Shown here: positions 53,102 to 61,738 of the stretch, piece by piece
Numbering within the stretch: the first letter of the stretch is position 1
How the letters are laid out: each line of letters starts with the position of its first letter
Source: CBFIDE01 sp965661265
Lineage (GTDB): Bacteria; Bacteroidota; Bacteroidia; Flavobacteriales; Schleiferiaceae
DNA: 64,000 bases
Reading direction: 5' to 3'
Assembly (NCBI GenBank): GCA_965661265.1
Contig: CBFIDE010000004.1
Location: 1-64,000, forward strand
Notes under the pieces: model-generated
The model's database searches: none
What the model was told of the DNA's origin: nothing
What the model saw: the letters and a program-made list of their open reading frames with translations, nothing else
Program-made: the position numbers and the translations under genes

Positions 53102-53971
53102 ATGAAAAAATTATTTCTAGGACTTTTAGTTTTCCCATTGTTGTTTGCATGCAATGATGAATTGAAATTACACAATGCAGAACTAAGAGAAGAAGTAAAT
53201 GTGCTAAAAGCTGAGAACCTAGCAAAGGACAGTATTATAACTGTATTCTTAGATGATTTCACACGTATTCAATCTAATCTTGCAGAAATCCGCAGAAAGG
53301 AGGAGGCTATTAGACAAGCTCAAGAAGGAAATTCTGAGAGCGATATGACAGTCAAGGAGGAAATTTTGATGAATATTGAAAGTATAAATGAACTTCTTTC
53401 TGAGAATAATAAGACGATTCAAAATTTAAATGATAAGGTAAGAAGAGCTGGAAGAGAGAATAAAAAACTCAACAAAATGGTGGCTGACCTTAAGGTAGAA
53501 GTTGAATCTAAGAACACACAAGTTGATTCAATGAAAACAAGCCTAGTTGAAATGAACTATGAAATTGGAAAACTAAATTCTAAATTAGATACTCTTTCTA
53601 ATATCAATAGCAAGCAGAGAGATAGAATGCAGAAGCAAGAGGATGCTATAAACACAGCTTTCTTTGTAATGGGCGAGTATAAAGCCTTAGAAGAAAAAGG
53701 AATTGTAGATAAAAAAGGAGGTTTTATTGGTATCGGAAAAACCAAAAGCCTAAATGACAGCTTTAAGCAAGAAGAGTTTACTAAAGTTGATATTAGAGAA
53801 TTTACAGAAATTACTTTACCAGCTGAGACCAAAAAAGTAGAGTTAATCAGCACTCATTTAGCCGGAAGCTATGAGGTTGTTATGAAAGATAAATTTGCTA
53901 CATCTATTAAAATAACTAATCCAGAAAACTTCTGGAAAACAGAAAAGTACCTAGTTATAGTACTAGACTAA
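53102..53971 (+). CDS. coiled-coil lipoprotein of unknown function
   Basis: A 289-residue lipoprotein (lipobox LLFAC, Cys about residue 17). Residues 20-195 are a long heptad-patterned coiled coil rich in Glu, Lys, Asn and Leu (LREEVNVLKAENLAKDS, LNDKVRRAGRENKKLNKM). A short globular C-terminus follows (KTKSLNDSF, STHLAGSYEVV, NPENFWKTEKYLVIVLD). I know no firm family. It may be a periplasmic spacer or surface stalk. A strong terminator follows, so it is a single-gene unit. Confidence 0.8.
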   Translation: MKKLFLGLLVFPLLFACNDELKLHNAELREEVNVLKAENLAKDSIITVFLDDFTRIQSNLAEIRRKEEAIRQAQEGNSESDMTVKEEILMNIESINELLSENNKTIQNLNDKVRRAGRENKKLNKMVADLKVEVESKNTQVDSMKTSLVEMNYEIGKLNSKLDTLSNINSKQRDRMQKQEDAINTAFFVMGEYKALEEKGIVDKKGGFIGIGKTKSLNDSFKQEEFTKVDIREFTEITLPAETKKVELISTHLAGSYEVVMKDKFATSIKITNPENFWKTEKYLVIVLD

Positions 53972-53991
53972 AATTTGTTTCACATTCTTTT

Positions 53992-54031
53992 AAGCCTCTT
54001 GGAGCAAAATCTTCAAGAGGCTTTCTTTTTT
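53992..54031 (+). terminator. rho-independent terminator after the coiled-coil lipoprotein
   Basis: AAGCCTCTTG pairs perfectly with CAAGAGGCTT around a 12-nt loop, followed by TCTTTTTT. It lies 20 bp after the stop at 53971. Confidence 0.94.
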
Positions 54032-54080
54032 AGGTTAAGAACTATATTCTTTGAATTGTATAAATCTGTTGATTCTTGAT

Positions 54081-54088
54081 TAAGTTTG
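54081..54088 (+). promoter_or_regulatory. promoter for the membrane protein-hflX unit
   Basis: TAAGTTTG, a perfect -7 box, lies 14 bp before ATG 54103. A TTG at 54056-54058 is 22 bp upstream, within the usual -33 spacing, making this one of the better full promoters in the window. Confidence 0.65.
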
Positions 54089-54102
54089 TGAAAATTTAAG
54101 CC

Positions 54103-54537
54103 ATGGAAATAGGAATAACACATTTACACTCTACACTACCTTATATTTTTCTAGTAACTATGATAATTGCCATCGCAATTTTCTGGTCTAAAAGATTTTC
54201 TGGTGCAGAGTTTGGAAAAAATGACAAAAGATTTGCCCTTATCAATTTGATATTGGCTCACCTTCAATTAATTATCGGCTTAGTGCTTTACATATTCATT
54301 AGCCCTATTGCTAAGGCAGCAAGAGAATCTGGCGAAATGATGAGTGACCCTAATTATAGATTTTATGGTGTTGTGCACATAAGCGTAATGATTATCGGTA
54401 TTGTGCTGATCACAATTGGGTATAGTAAATCAAAGAGACAAGAAGACAGTGCTTCAAAATTCAAAACACTTAGCTTGTTTTACACCCTTGGTTTAGTGTT
54501 CATTTTATCTAGAATCCCTTGGGATAATTGGCTATAG
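54103..54537 (+). CDS. four-helix membrane protein of unknown function
   Basis: A 144-residue inner-membrane protein with four predicted helices (about residues 10-28, 45-66, 88-108 and 121-137). Histidines near helix ends (His7, His9, His53, His92) hint at a b-type haem or metal site, as in small cytochrome-b-like proteins, but this is only suggestive. A Lys/Arg-rich loop sits at 30-42 and again at 110-120. It is 9 bp upstream of hflX and shares its promoter. Confidence 0.75.
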   Translation: MEIGITHLHSTLPYIFLVTMIIAIAIFWSKRFSGAEFGKNDKRFALINLILAHLQLIIGLVLYIFISPIAKAARESGEMMSDPNYRFYGVVHISVMIIGIVLITIGYSKSKRQEDSASKFKTLSLFYTLGLVFILSRIPWDNWL

Positions 54538-54546
54538 GCCCATTAT

Positions 54547-55746
54547 ATGATTGAACAGAAAAAGAAAAAATTAGTAGATGCTAGAGAAAGTTGTGTCCTT
54601 ATCGGGATTATCAACCAAATGCAGACCGAAGAAAAGCTAAGTGAATATTTAGATGAACTTCATTTTCTGGCAGATACAGCTGGAGCCGATGCAAAACAGC
54701 GTTTTACACAAAAATTAGAGCTTCCTAATTCTAAAACCTTTTTAGGATCAGGAAAGATTGATGAAATTTCAAGGTACATCAAAGAGCATGAAATTGAAAT
54801 TGCAATTTTTGATGATGAACTTAGCCCTTCACAATTAAAGAATATCGAAAAGGTATTTGAGTGTAAGGTTTTAGACAGAACCAATCTTATCCTTGACATT
54901 TTTGCTGCTAGAGCTCAAACTTCTTATGCAAGAACACAAGTAGAATTAGCTCAATATCAATATTTACTTCCACGATTAAGTAAAATGTGGACACACCTTC
55001 AAAAACAAAAAGGTGGTATAGGAATGAAAGGTCCTGGTGAAAGAGAAATTGAGACCGACCGTAGAATTGTTAGAGATAAAATCTCTCTTCTTAAGACAAA
55101 GCTACTGAAGATTGATAAGCAAATGGCGACTCAAAGGGGCAATAGAGGAGCCTTAGTAAGAGCTGCATTAGTAGGATATACTAATGTTGGCAAGAGTACA
55201 ATTATGAATCTATTGACTAAGTCAGAAGTTTTTGCGGAGAACAAACTCTTTGCGACTTTGGATACAACTGTAAGAAAGGTGGTCATTCAGAATTTACCAT
55301 TCTTACTATCAGATACCGTGGGATTTATCCGAAAGCTGCCCACTCAATTAGTAGAATCTTTTAAGTCAACACTTGATGAAGTAAGAGAAGCCGACCTCCT
55401 TATTCATATAGTGGATATTTCTCATCAAGGTTTTGAAGAACATATTGAGACTGTTAATAATACGATTGCAGAAATCGACGGAAGTCAAAAGCCTGTATTA
55501 ATGGTATTCAATAAAATTGATGCCTTTACTTATGATGAGAAAGAAGAAGATGACTTAAGTCCAGTCACAAGAAGAAATCATTCTTTAGATGATTGGAAGA
55601 AAACCTATATGGGCAAATCTGGGCAAGATGTCTTATTTATTAGTGCCGCTGAAAAGCAAAACATTGAAGAGCTGAAAAGCAAACTTTATGAGCTAATTGC
55701 AGATATACATTCTGTTAGATTTCCGTATAATAATTTCCTTTATTAA
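54547..55746 (+). CDS. hflX: ribosome-associated GTPase HflX
   Basis: A 399-residue GTPase that splits or rescues stalled ribosomes, notably after heat shock. The N-terminal HflX domain includes LPNSKTFLGSGKIDEI and FDDELSPSQLKNIE, then the hallmark QKGGIGMKGPGEREIETDRR. The G domain has G1 GYTNVGKST, G3 DTVGFIRKLP and G4 NKID, ending with a G5 SAAE. Complete. Malic enzyme follows after 47 bp. Confidence 0.96.
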   Translation: MIEQKKKKLVDARESCVLIGIINQMQTEEKLSEYLDELHFLADTAGADAKQRFTQKLELPNSKTFLGSGKIDEISRYIKEHEIEIAIFDDELSPSQLKNIEKVFECKVLDRTNLILDIFAARAQTSYARTQVELAQYQYLLPRLSKMWTHLQKQKGGIGMKGPGEREIETDRRIVRDKISLLKTKLLKIDKQMATQRGNRGALVRAALVGYTNVGKSTIMNLLTKSEVFAENKLFATLDTTVRKVVIQNLPFLLSDTVGFIRKLPTQLVESFKSTLDEVREADLLIHIVDISHQGFEEHIETVNNTIAEIDGSQKPVLMVFNKIDAFTYDEKEEDDLSPVTRRNHSLDDWKKTYMGKSGQDVLFISAAEKQNIEELKSKLYELIADIHSVRFPYNNFLY

Positions 55747-55793
55747 GACAATTCAAGGTCTTAATTTCATAATTTTATATAAAGTAAAAATGT

Positions 55794-58055
55794 ATGTCTA
55801 AAGACTCTAAGAGGAAAGATATTTTAGAATATCATAGTGAGGGCAGGCCAGGTAAAATCGAAGTAATTCCGACAAAGCCTAGTAATAGTCAAAGAGACCT
55901 TTCCATTGCCTACTCACCAGGAGTAGCACTTCCTTGTCTAGAAATAAAAGACAATCCAGAAGAAGTTTATAATTACACCGCCAAAGGAAATCTAGTTGGC
56001 GTAATATCAAATGGAACAGCAGTTTTAGGCCTTGGCGATATAGGCCCAGAGGCTAGCAAACCAGTGATGGAAGGCAAGGCAGTTTTATTTAAGATTTTTG
56101 CTGACATTGATGTGTTTGATATTGAATTAGATGCAAAAGATCCAGATGCATTTATTGCGGCTGTGAAAGCAATGGGACCAACCTTTGGGGGAATTAATCT
56201 TGAGGATATAAAGGCTCCTGATTGCTTCTATATTGAACAGAAGCTGAAAGAAGAAATGGATATTCCTGTGATGCATGATGACCAACATGGTACGGCAATA
56301 ATAACAGGAGCAGCTCTAATAAATGCCTTGGAGGTAGTCAAAAAGGACATTTCCAAGGTTAGAGTAATCTTTAATGGTGCTGGTGCTAGTGCAAGCAGTT
56401 GTGCCAATATTTTCAAATCTTGCGGTGTACTTCCTGAAAATCTAATAATGCTTGATAGCAAGGGAGTAATTAATTCAAAAAGAGAAGACCTTACAAAGGA
56501 GAAAAAGGCTTTTATAAATCCAACAGAATTGAACACTTTAGAGGAAGCTATAGAAGGAGCAGATGTGTTTGTAGGGCTGTCTAAGGGTGGAATACTTAGC
56601 AAGAAAATGGTTCAATCCATGGCTTCAGATCCTATAGTTTTTGCTTTGGCTAATCCTGATCCAGAAATAAGCTATGCTGATGCAATTTCAGCAAGAAAAG
56701 ATATTGTTATGGCCACTGGTCGTTCTGACCATCCTAATCAAGTGAATAATGTATTAGGCTTCCCCTATATCTTTAGAGGAGCTCTGGATGTTAGAGCGCG
56801 TAAGATTAATGAAGAAATGAAGCTAGCCGCAACTAAAGCAATAGCCGCCCTAGCTAAGGAAACGGTACCGGAAATAGTAAACTTAGCTTATAACGAAACC
56901 AATATGAGCTTTGGTAAGAACTATATAATTCCTAAGCCATTTGATCCAAGATTGATTTATACCGTAGCTATAGCTGTGGCTAAAGCTGCAATGGAAACTG
57001 GTGTTGCTAAATACCCAATTACGGATTGGGACCGATATAAAGAAACCTTAATAAAAAGGCTTGGTCGCGATGATAAGTTTATCCGCCTATCTATGGAAAA
57101 AGCAAGGCGTAATCCTAAGAGAATAGTATTGGCTGAAGCCGATAATTATAAAATTCTCAAAGCTGCTCAAATCGCTGTGGACGAAGGGATTGCTCATCCA
57201 ATATTATTAGGTAAAAAAGAGAAAATATATAGACTTATAGAGGAGCACAAATTAGGAATTGAACACCTTCCTATTATTGATCCGCATATCGACAGTGATA
57301 AAAAAGATGAATATTCTGATCTTCTCTATAAGAAAAGAAATAGAAGAGGCGTTTCTGAGATAGATGCTTCAAAAATGATGCGCGATAGAAATTATTATGG
57401 TGCGGCCATGGTAGAATCTAAAGATGCGGATGCGTTTATATCGGGCTTGACCCGAAAATATCTAGAAGTTGCAAAGCCATTATTTCAAATGATTGGCCCT
57501 GCAGATGGGACTAAAAGAGTGGCTGGAATGTATATCATGCTGACCAAAAAAGGACCTATGTTCTTTGCGGATACAACTATGATAGAAAACCCTACTGCAG
57601 AAGATATTGCAGAAATTACGCATGCTACTGCAAAAGCTATTAGGAGAATAAACATCAAACCCAAAGTGGCTCTTCTATCTTATTCCAACTTTGGAGGAAG
57701 TAGAAGTGGTGAATCACTAAAGATGCAAAACGCCCTTGAATTGATTAAAGCGAAAGATCCTGATTTAGTTGTAGACGGAGAAGTACAGGCAAATTTTGCT
57801 GTGGATAATGAATTACTAAAAGAAAATTATCCTTTTAGTGATTTAGTTTCAAATAGTCCTAATACCTTTATATTCCCCAATTTGGCGGCAGGAAATATTG
57901 CTTATAAAATGTTACAAAGCTTTGGTGCAGCAGAGGCAATAGGGCCAGTATTGATTGGAATGAAAAAGCCTTGTCATATTTTACAAATGGGCTGTAGTGT
58001 AAGAGAAATCGTGAATATGATAGCACTTGCTACCGTTGACGCACAAACCAGATAA
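55794..58055 (+). CDS. maeB: NADP-dependent malic enzyme with phosphotransacetylase-like domain
   Basis: A 753-residue fusion enzyme that decarboxylates malate to pyruvate, producing NADPH. The malic enzyme part (about 1-410) has YSPGVALPC, GTAVLGLGDIGPEASKPVMEGK, DDQHGTAII and the Rossmann motif FNGAGASASSCA. The C-terminal part (about 430-753) is a phosphotransacetylase-like domain (LSYSNFGGSRSGESLKMQNAL, LVVDGEVQANFAVD), which in MaeB-type enzymes binds acetyl-CoA as a regulator. Length is typical. It is followed closely by a universal stress protein. Confidence 0.96.
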   Translation: MSKDSKRKDILEYHSEGRPGKIEVIPTKPSNSQRDLSIAYSPGVALPCLEIKDNPEEVYNYTAKGNLVGVISNGTAVLGLGDIGPEASKPVMEGKAVLFKIFADIDVFDIELDAKDPDAFIAAVKAMGPTFGGINLEDIKAPDCFYIEQKLKEEMDIPVMHDDQHGTAIITGAALINALEVVKKDISKVRVIFNGAGASASSCANIFKSCGVLPENLIMLDSKGVINSKREDLTKEKKAFINPTELNTLEEAIEGADVFVGLSKGGILSKKMVQSMASDPIVFALANPDPEISYADAISARKDIVMATGRSDHPNQVNNVLGFPYIFRGALDVRARKINEEMKLAATKAIAALAKETVPEIVNLAYNETNMSFGKNYIIPKPFDPRLIYTVAIAVAKAAMETGVAKYPITDWDRYKETLIKRLGRDDKFIRLSMEKARRNPKRIVLAEADNYKILKAAQIAVDEGIAHPILLGKKEKIYRLIEEHKLGIEHLPIIDPHIDSDKKDEYSDLLYKKRNRRGVSEIDASKMMRDRNYYGAAMVESKDADAFISGLTRKYLEVAKPLFQMIGPADGTKRVAGMYIMLTKKGPMFFADTTMIENPTAEDIAEITHATAKAIRRINIKPKVALLSYSNFGGSRSGESLKMQNALELIKAKDPDLVVDGEVQANFAVDNELLKENYPFSDLVSNSPNTFIFPNLAAGNIAYKMLQSFGAAEAIGPVLIGMKKPCHILQMGCSVREIVNMIALATVDAQTR

Positions 58056-58076
58056 AAACCAATAAACTACTTAAAT

Positions 58077-58883
58077 ATGAAAATTCTATTTCCAACTGAC
58101 TTTTCAGAAAATGCTGAAATTGCTTTAGAGTTTGCGCTTGACATTTGTAAAAAAACCAATGGGCACTTAATAGTCTTTCACGCGTACGACCTTCCGTATT
58201 CTGACAGAAGTCTAAGCACCTCCTTGCTAGAAGTTATGAAACGTAATGCCACTGAAAATATGGCTAAACTCAAGCTAAATCTTGACGCATCTGGTGTTCG
58301 GTTTGAGACTTTAATTTCTCTTGGAAATCCAATTAGAATGACCAAGGAGATTTGTGCTCAAAAGCAAGTCAATTTAGTAGTAATGGGTACTAAAGGATCC
58401 AGTGGTCTTGAGGAGGTTTTAATTGGAAGTAATGCGGCTTCAATTATTCAAAACTTAGACATTCCTGTTTATGTTATTCCACCTAACTCAACTATGAAGG
58501 AGGTAAAAACTATTGTACTTGCTTCTGACTTAGATTTCAAACAAAAAGATCGTCCATTGGTTAGACTTAGAGAGTATGCAAAGAGCTTAGGTAGTGATGT
58601 AAAAATAGAAATATTACACGTTCAAACTGAAGGTGGAATAAACCCAGATGATAAGGCATTAATTGCTGAGACTTTTAAAGACATTAAGCATGCTTACGTA
58701 ATCGCAAATGACAGTAATATTGAAAAAGCTGTTTTAGATTATTGCGAGAAAGAGAATGCAGATGTTGTGTCCATTATCACAAAAAGGTATTCGTTTTTTG
58801 AAAAATTATTCCATCAAAGTTTAACAAGTAAATTAGCGTACCATAGTAGTATTCCTCTACTTGCTTTACACGAACCTAAATAA
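58077..58883 (+). CDS. universal stress protein with two UspA domains
   Basis: A 268-residue cytoplasmic protein. The first UspA domain (1-138) starts KILFPTDFSENAEIALEFAL and carries the nucleotide-loop pattern VVMGTKGSSGLEEVLIGSNAASII. The second domain (about 143-268) is more divergent (TIVLASDLDF, ADVVSIITKRY, LAYHSSIPLLALH) and lacks the clean GxxGxS loop, so only the first half probably binds ATP. It lies 21 bp after maeB. Confidence 0.93.
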   Translation: MKILFPTDFSENAEIALEFALDICKKTNGHLIVFHAYDLPYSDRSLSTSLLEVMKRNATENMAKLKLNLDASGVRFETLISLGNPIRMTKEICAQKQVNLVVMGTKGSSGLEEVLIGSNAASIIQNLDIPVYVIPPNSTMKEVKTIVLASDLDFKQKDRPLVRLREYAKSLGSDVKIEILHVQTEGGINPDDKALIAETFKDIKHAYVIANDSNIEKAVLDYCEKENADVVSIITKRYSFFEKLFHQSLTSKLAYHSSIPLLALHEPK

Positions 58884-58906
58884 ACATTAGGCCAGAATAT
58901 TGATAA

Positions 58907-59986
58907 ATGAGTGATTTAAATAAGAAGACTATAAAAGGGCTAGACTTAACATCTGGCCCTTTAGTTATTGCCGGACCATGCAGCGTTGAAAGTGAAAATC
59001 AAATGATGGAAACTGCACTTGCATTGTCTGAAAATCCTCATATACAGGCCATTAGAGGTGGGGTGTGGAAACCAAGAACAATGCCCGGAAACTTTGAAGG
59101 GCTTGGTGAGCCAGCTCTTAACTGGTTAAAAAATGCAGGAAAAGCAACCAAGCTAAAAGTAATGACAGAGGTTGCCAATGCGGAACATGTAGAACAATCT
59201 CTTAAAGCAGGCATTGACATGCTATGGATAGGCGCAAGAACTACGGTCAATCCATTTTATGTACAAGAAATCGCTGATGCCTTAAAGGGAGTAGATATTC
59301 CTGTATTTGTCAAAAACCCTATTCATCCTGAAGTTAAGTTATGGGTTGGAGCTTTAGAGCGATTGAACAAAACTGGGATTACTGATTTGGCTGCTATACA
59401 TAGAGGTTTTTTTGCCTATCAAAGTGCTCCCTATAGAAATGAGCCTAAATGGGAAGTAAGTTTTGAACTTAGAAGACTAATGCCAGAGATTCCAATCATC
59501 TGCGACCCTAGTCATATAGCTGGAAAAAGAGATTTAATTGAAGATGTTTGTCAGAGTGCCCTTGACCTTGGAATGGACGGTTTTATGATAGAAAGTCATA
59601 TTAATCCAAGTCAAGCTTTAAGTGATGCTGAGCAACAGCTAAGACCAGAAGATCTTCAACGCATCTTAGGAAGTATAGATAAGAAACAGGAGTTTAAAGA
59701 AGATGAAAAATTTATTTCCCAAATCGAGACTCTCCGAAGCAATATTGATGAACTTGACTACAAACTTCTAAGCTTACTAAAGGAGCGAATTGATATTGTT
59801 GCGAAACTTGGTAAAACTAAAGAGGAACACCAAGTAACATTTTTTCAAATGAAAAGGTGGTTTAATATCTTAAAAAACAGAGAAGAGCAGGGGTCAAAAA
59901 TGGGTTTGAATCCAGAAATAATTCACGAATTATTCCAGCTTATCCACAAATACTCTATTGATGTGCAATTAAAAAGCAGAGGCTAA
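58907..59986 (+). CDS. bifunctional DAHP synthase / chorismate mutase type II
   Basis: A 359-residue enzyme for aromatic amino acid synthesis. Residues 1-260 are a DAHP synthase of the KDO8P-synthase-like class (VIAGPCSVESENQMM, RGGVWKPRTMPGNFEGLG, ICDPSHIAGKRDLI). Residues 275-355 are an AroQ chorismate mutase (LRSNIDELDYKLLSLLKERIDIV with the MKRWFNILKNREEQG helix). This domain order, synthase first, is the usual Bacteroidota form; the mutase domain commonly provides feedback control. It lies 23 bp after the stress-protein gene and 31 bp before recJ. Confidence 0.95.
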   Translation: MSDLNKKTIKGLDLTSGPLVIAGPCSVESENQMMETALALSENPHIQAIRGGVWKPRTMPGNFEGLGEPALNWLKNAGKATKLKVMTEVANAEHVEQSLKAGIDMLWIGARTTVNPFYVQEIADALKGVDIPVFVKNPIHPEVKLWVGALERLNKTGITDLAAIHRGFFAYQSAPYRNEPKWEVSFELRRLMPEIPIICDPSHIAGKRDLIEDVCQSALDLGMDGFMIESHINPSQALSDAEQQLRPEDLQRILGSIDKKQEFKEDEKFISQIETLRSNIDELDYKLLSLLKERIDIVAKLGKTKEEHQVTFFQMKRWFNILKNREEQGSKMGLNPEIIHELFQLIHKYSIDVQLKSRG

Positions 59987-60017
59987 TTTTTTCCTGTTGA
60001 ATTTGTAAATTCATAGA

Positions 60018-61730
60018 ATGGAATTCATTTGGAAGAATAGTACGTCAAACATAGATACTGAAGTAAATCAACTTTATAAATCACTTGGCATTGATCTTTG
60101 GCTATGCAAGCTCCTTGTTAAAAGAGGAATTAAAACCTTTGAGGAAGCCAAGGAATTCTTCAGACCCAATTTAGAACATACACACTCCCCTTTTTTAATG
60201 AAAGGGATGCAAGAAGCTGTAAATAGGATAAAGCAGGCAAGAGATAAAAATCAAAAAGTCATGATTTATGGCGATTATGATGTTGATGGCACCACTGCTG
60301 TAGCATGTCTTTTCAGTTTCCTGAAAAACTACCATAAAAATCTGATCTGTTATATTCCAGATCGATATACTGAAGGTTATGGAGTTTCTACTCAAGGTAT
60401 AGATACTGCTCATGAAGAAAATGCCTCCTTAATTATAGCTTTAGACTGCGGGATAAAGTCTTTAGACAAAGTGGCTTACGCCCGATCAAAAGGAATAGAT
60501 TTTATTATTTGCGATCATCATTTACCAGGGGATGAGCTTCCAGAGGCAATAGCAGTTTTAGATCCAAAACGATCGGACTGCACTTATCCATTTAAAGAAT
60601 TAAGCGGTTGTGGAATTGCCTTTAAACTTAGTCAAGCTTTGGCGCAAGAATGGTCTTTGAGCGATGAGTCCTATATGAATCAAATTGATTTGGTAGCACT
60701 GAGTATTGGCGCGGATATCGTAGCAATTAATGGCGAAAACAGAATTCTAGCCTTTCACGGCTTAAAAAAGATAAATCAGAACCCAAGACCAGGTTTAGCA
60801 GAGCTCAAAGATTTAGCCGGCTTCAATTCTAAACCTATGACCATTACTGATATGGTTTTTACACTAGGGCCAAGAATAAACGCAGCTGGAAGAATAGAAC
60901 ACGGAAAACTTGCCGTAGAGTTATTGAGTAGCATTGACATAAATGAAATTAAGGACAAAGCGCAGCTGATTGATTTGCAAAATCAAGAGCGTAAAACACT
61001 TGATCAAGAAATTAGTGAATCAGCTTTAAGCCAGATAAAGAAAGATCAAAAAGAAAATTCTAACTCCACGGTGGTTTATAAAAAAGACTGGCATAAAGGG
61101 GTGATAGGAATAGTAGCCTCTAGATTAATAGAGCAATACTATAGACCTACCATTGTTTTTACTCAAAGTCAGGGAGTTTTAGCTGGTTCTGCTAGATCGG
61201 TGCGTGGCTTTAATATTTACAACGCCATTGAATCTTGTTCAAAGCACTTAATCCAATTTGGTGGGCATGCATTTGCTGCTGGAATGACCTTGTATGAAGA
61301 AAACTTACAGGCCTTTACAGCCTGCTTTGAAAAGTATGTGGCAGAAAATATTTCAGAGGACTGTAAGCAACCCCAACTTAAAATTGACACAGAAATAAGT
61401 CTTAAGGACATCACTGAGGCTAATTATAAGATTCTAAAACAATTTGCTCCTTTTGGACCGGAAAATTCTGCTCCACTTTTCCTCACTACCGGTTTTATAA
61501 ATTCCTCAAGTAGACTAGTTGGAAAAGAATCCGAGCATATTAAATTTTCAGTAAAAGAGATAAGAAGTGGTATTGTGATAAATGGAATCGGCTTTAAGCT
61601 AAAAGAAAAGTTTCACCTAATTGAAAACGGGGAATTTGATCTAGTTTACCATTTAGAAGAAAACCATTTTATGGGAAATTCAAATTTAGAAATGCGAGTA
61701 CTAGACATAAAGCCGAGTAATCTAATGTAG
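60018..61730 (+). CDS. recJ: single-stranded-DNA-specific exonuclease RecJ
   Basis: A 570-residue 5'-3' exonuclease in recombination and mismatch repair. DHH-family motifs are intact: GDYDVDGTT (85-93), ALDCGIKS (Asp143), and CDHHLPGDELP with D166-H167-H168. The DHHA1 domain has GSARSVRGFNIYNAIE and FGGHAFAAGMTL. The last 120 residues are the OB-fold domain (FAPFGPENSAPLF). Complete and typical in length. It converges on the M23 peptidase gene with an 8-bp gap. Confidence 0.97.
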   Translation: MEFIWKNSTSNIDTEVNQLYKSLGIDLWLCKLLVKRGIKTFEEAKEFFRPNLEHTHSPFLMKGMQEAVNRIKQARDKNQKVMIYGDYDVDGTTAVACLFSFLKNYHKNLICYIPDRYTEGYGVSTQGIDTAHEENASLIIALDCGIKSLDKVAYARSKGIDFIICDHHLPGDELPEAIAVLDPKRSDCTYPFKELSGCGIAFKLSQALAQEWSLSDESYMNQIDLVALSIGADIVAINGENRILAFHGLKKINQNPRPGLAELKDLAGFNSKPMTITDMVFTLGPRINAAGRIEHGKLAVELLSSIDINEIKDKAQLIDLQNQERKTLDQEISESALSQIKKDQKENSNSTVVYKKDWHKGVIGIVASRLIEQYYRPTIVFTQSQGVLAGSARSVRGFNIYNAIESCSKHLIQFGGHAFAAGMTLYEENLQAFTACFEKYVAENISEDCKQPQLKIDTEISLKDITEANYKILKQFAPFGPENSAPLFLTTGFINSSSRLVGKESEHIKFSVKEIRSGIVINGIGFKLKEKFHLIENGEFDLVYHLEENHFMGNSNLEMRVLDIKPSNLM

Positions 61731-61738
61731 CCCTAAAA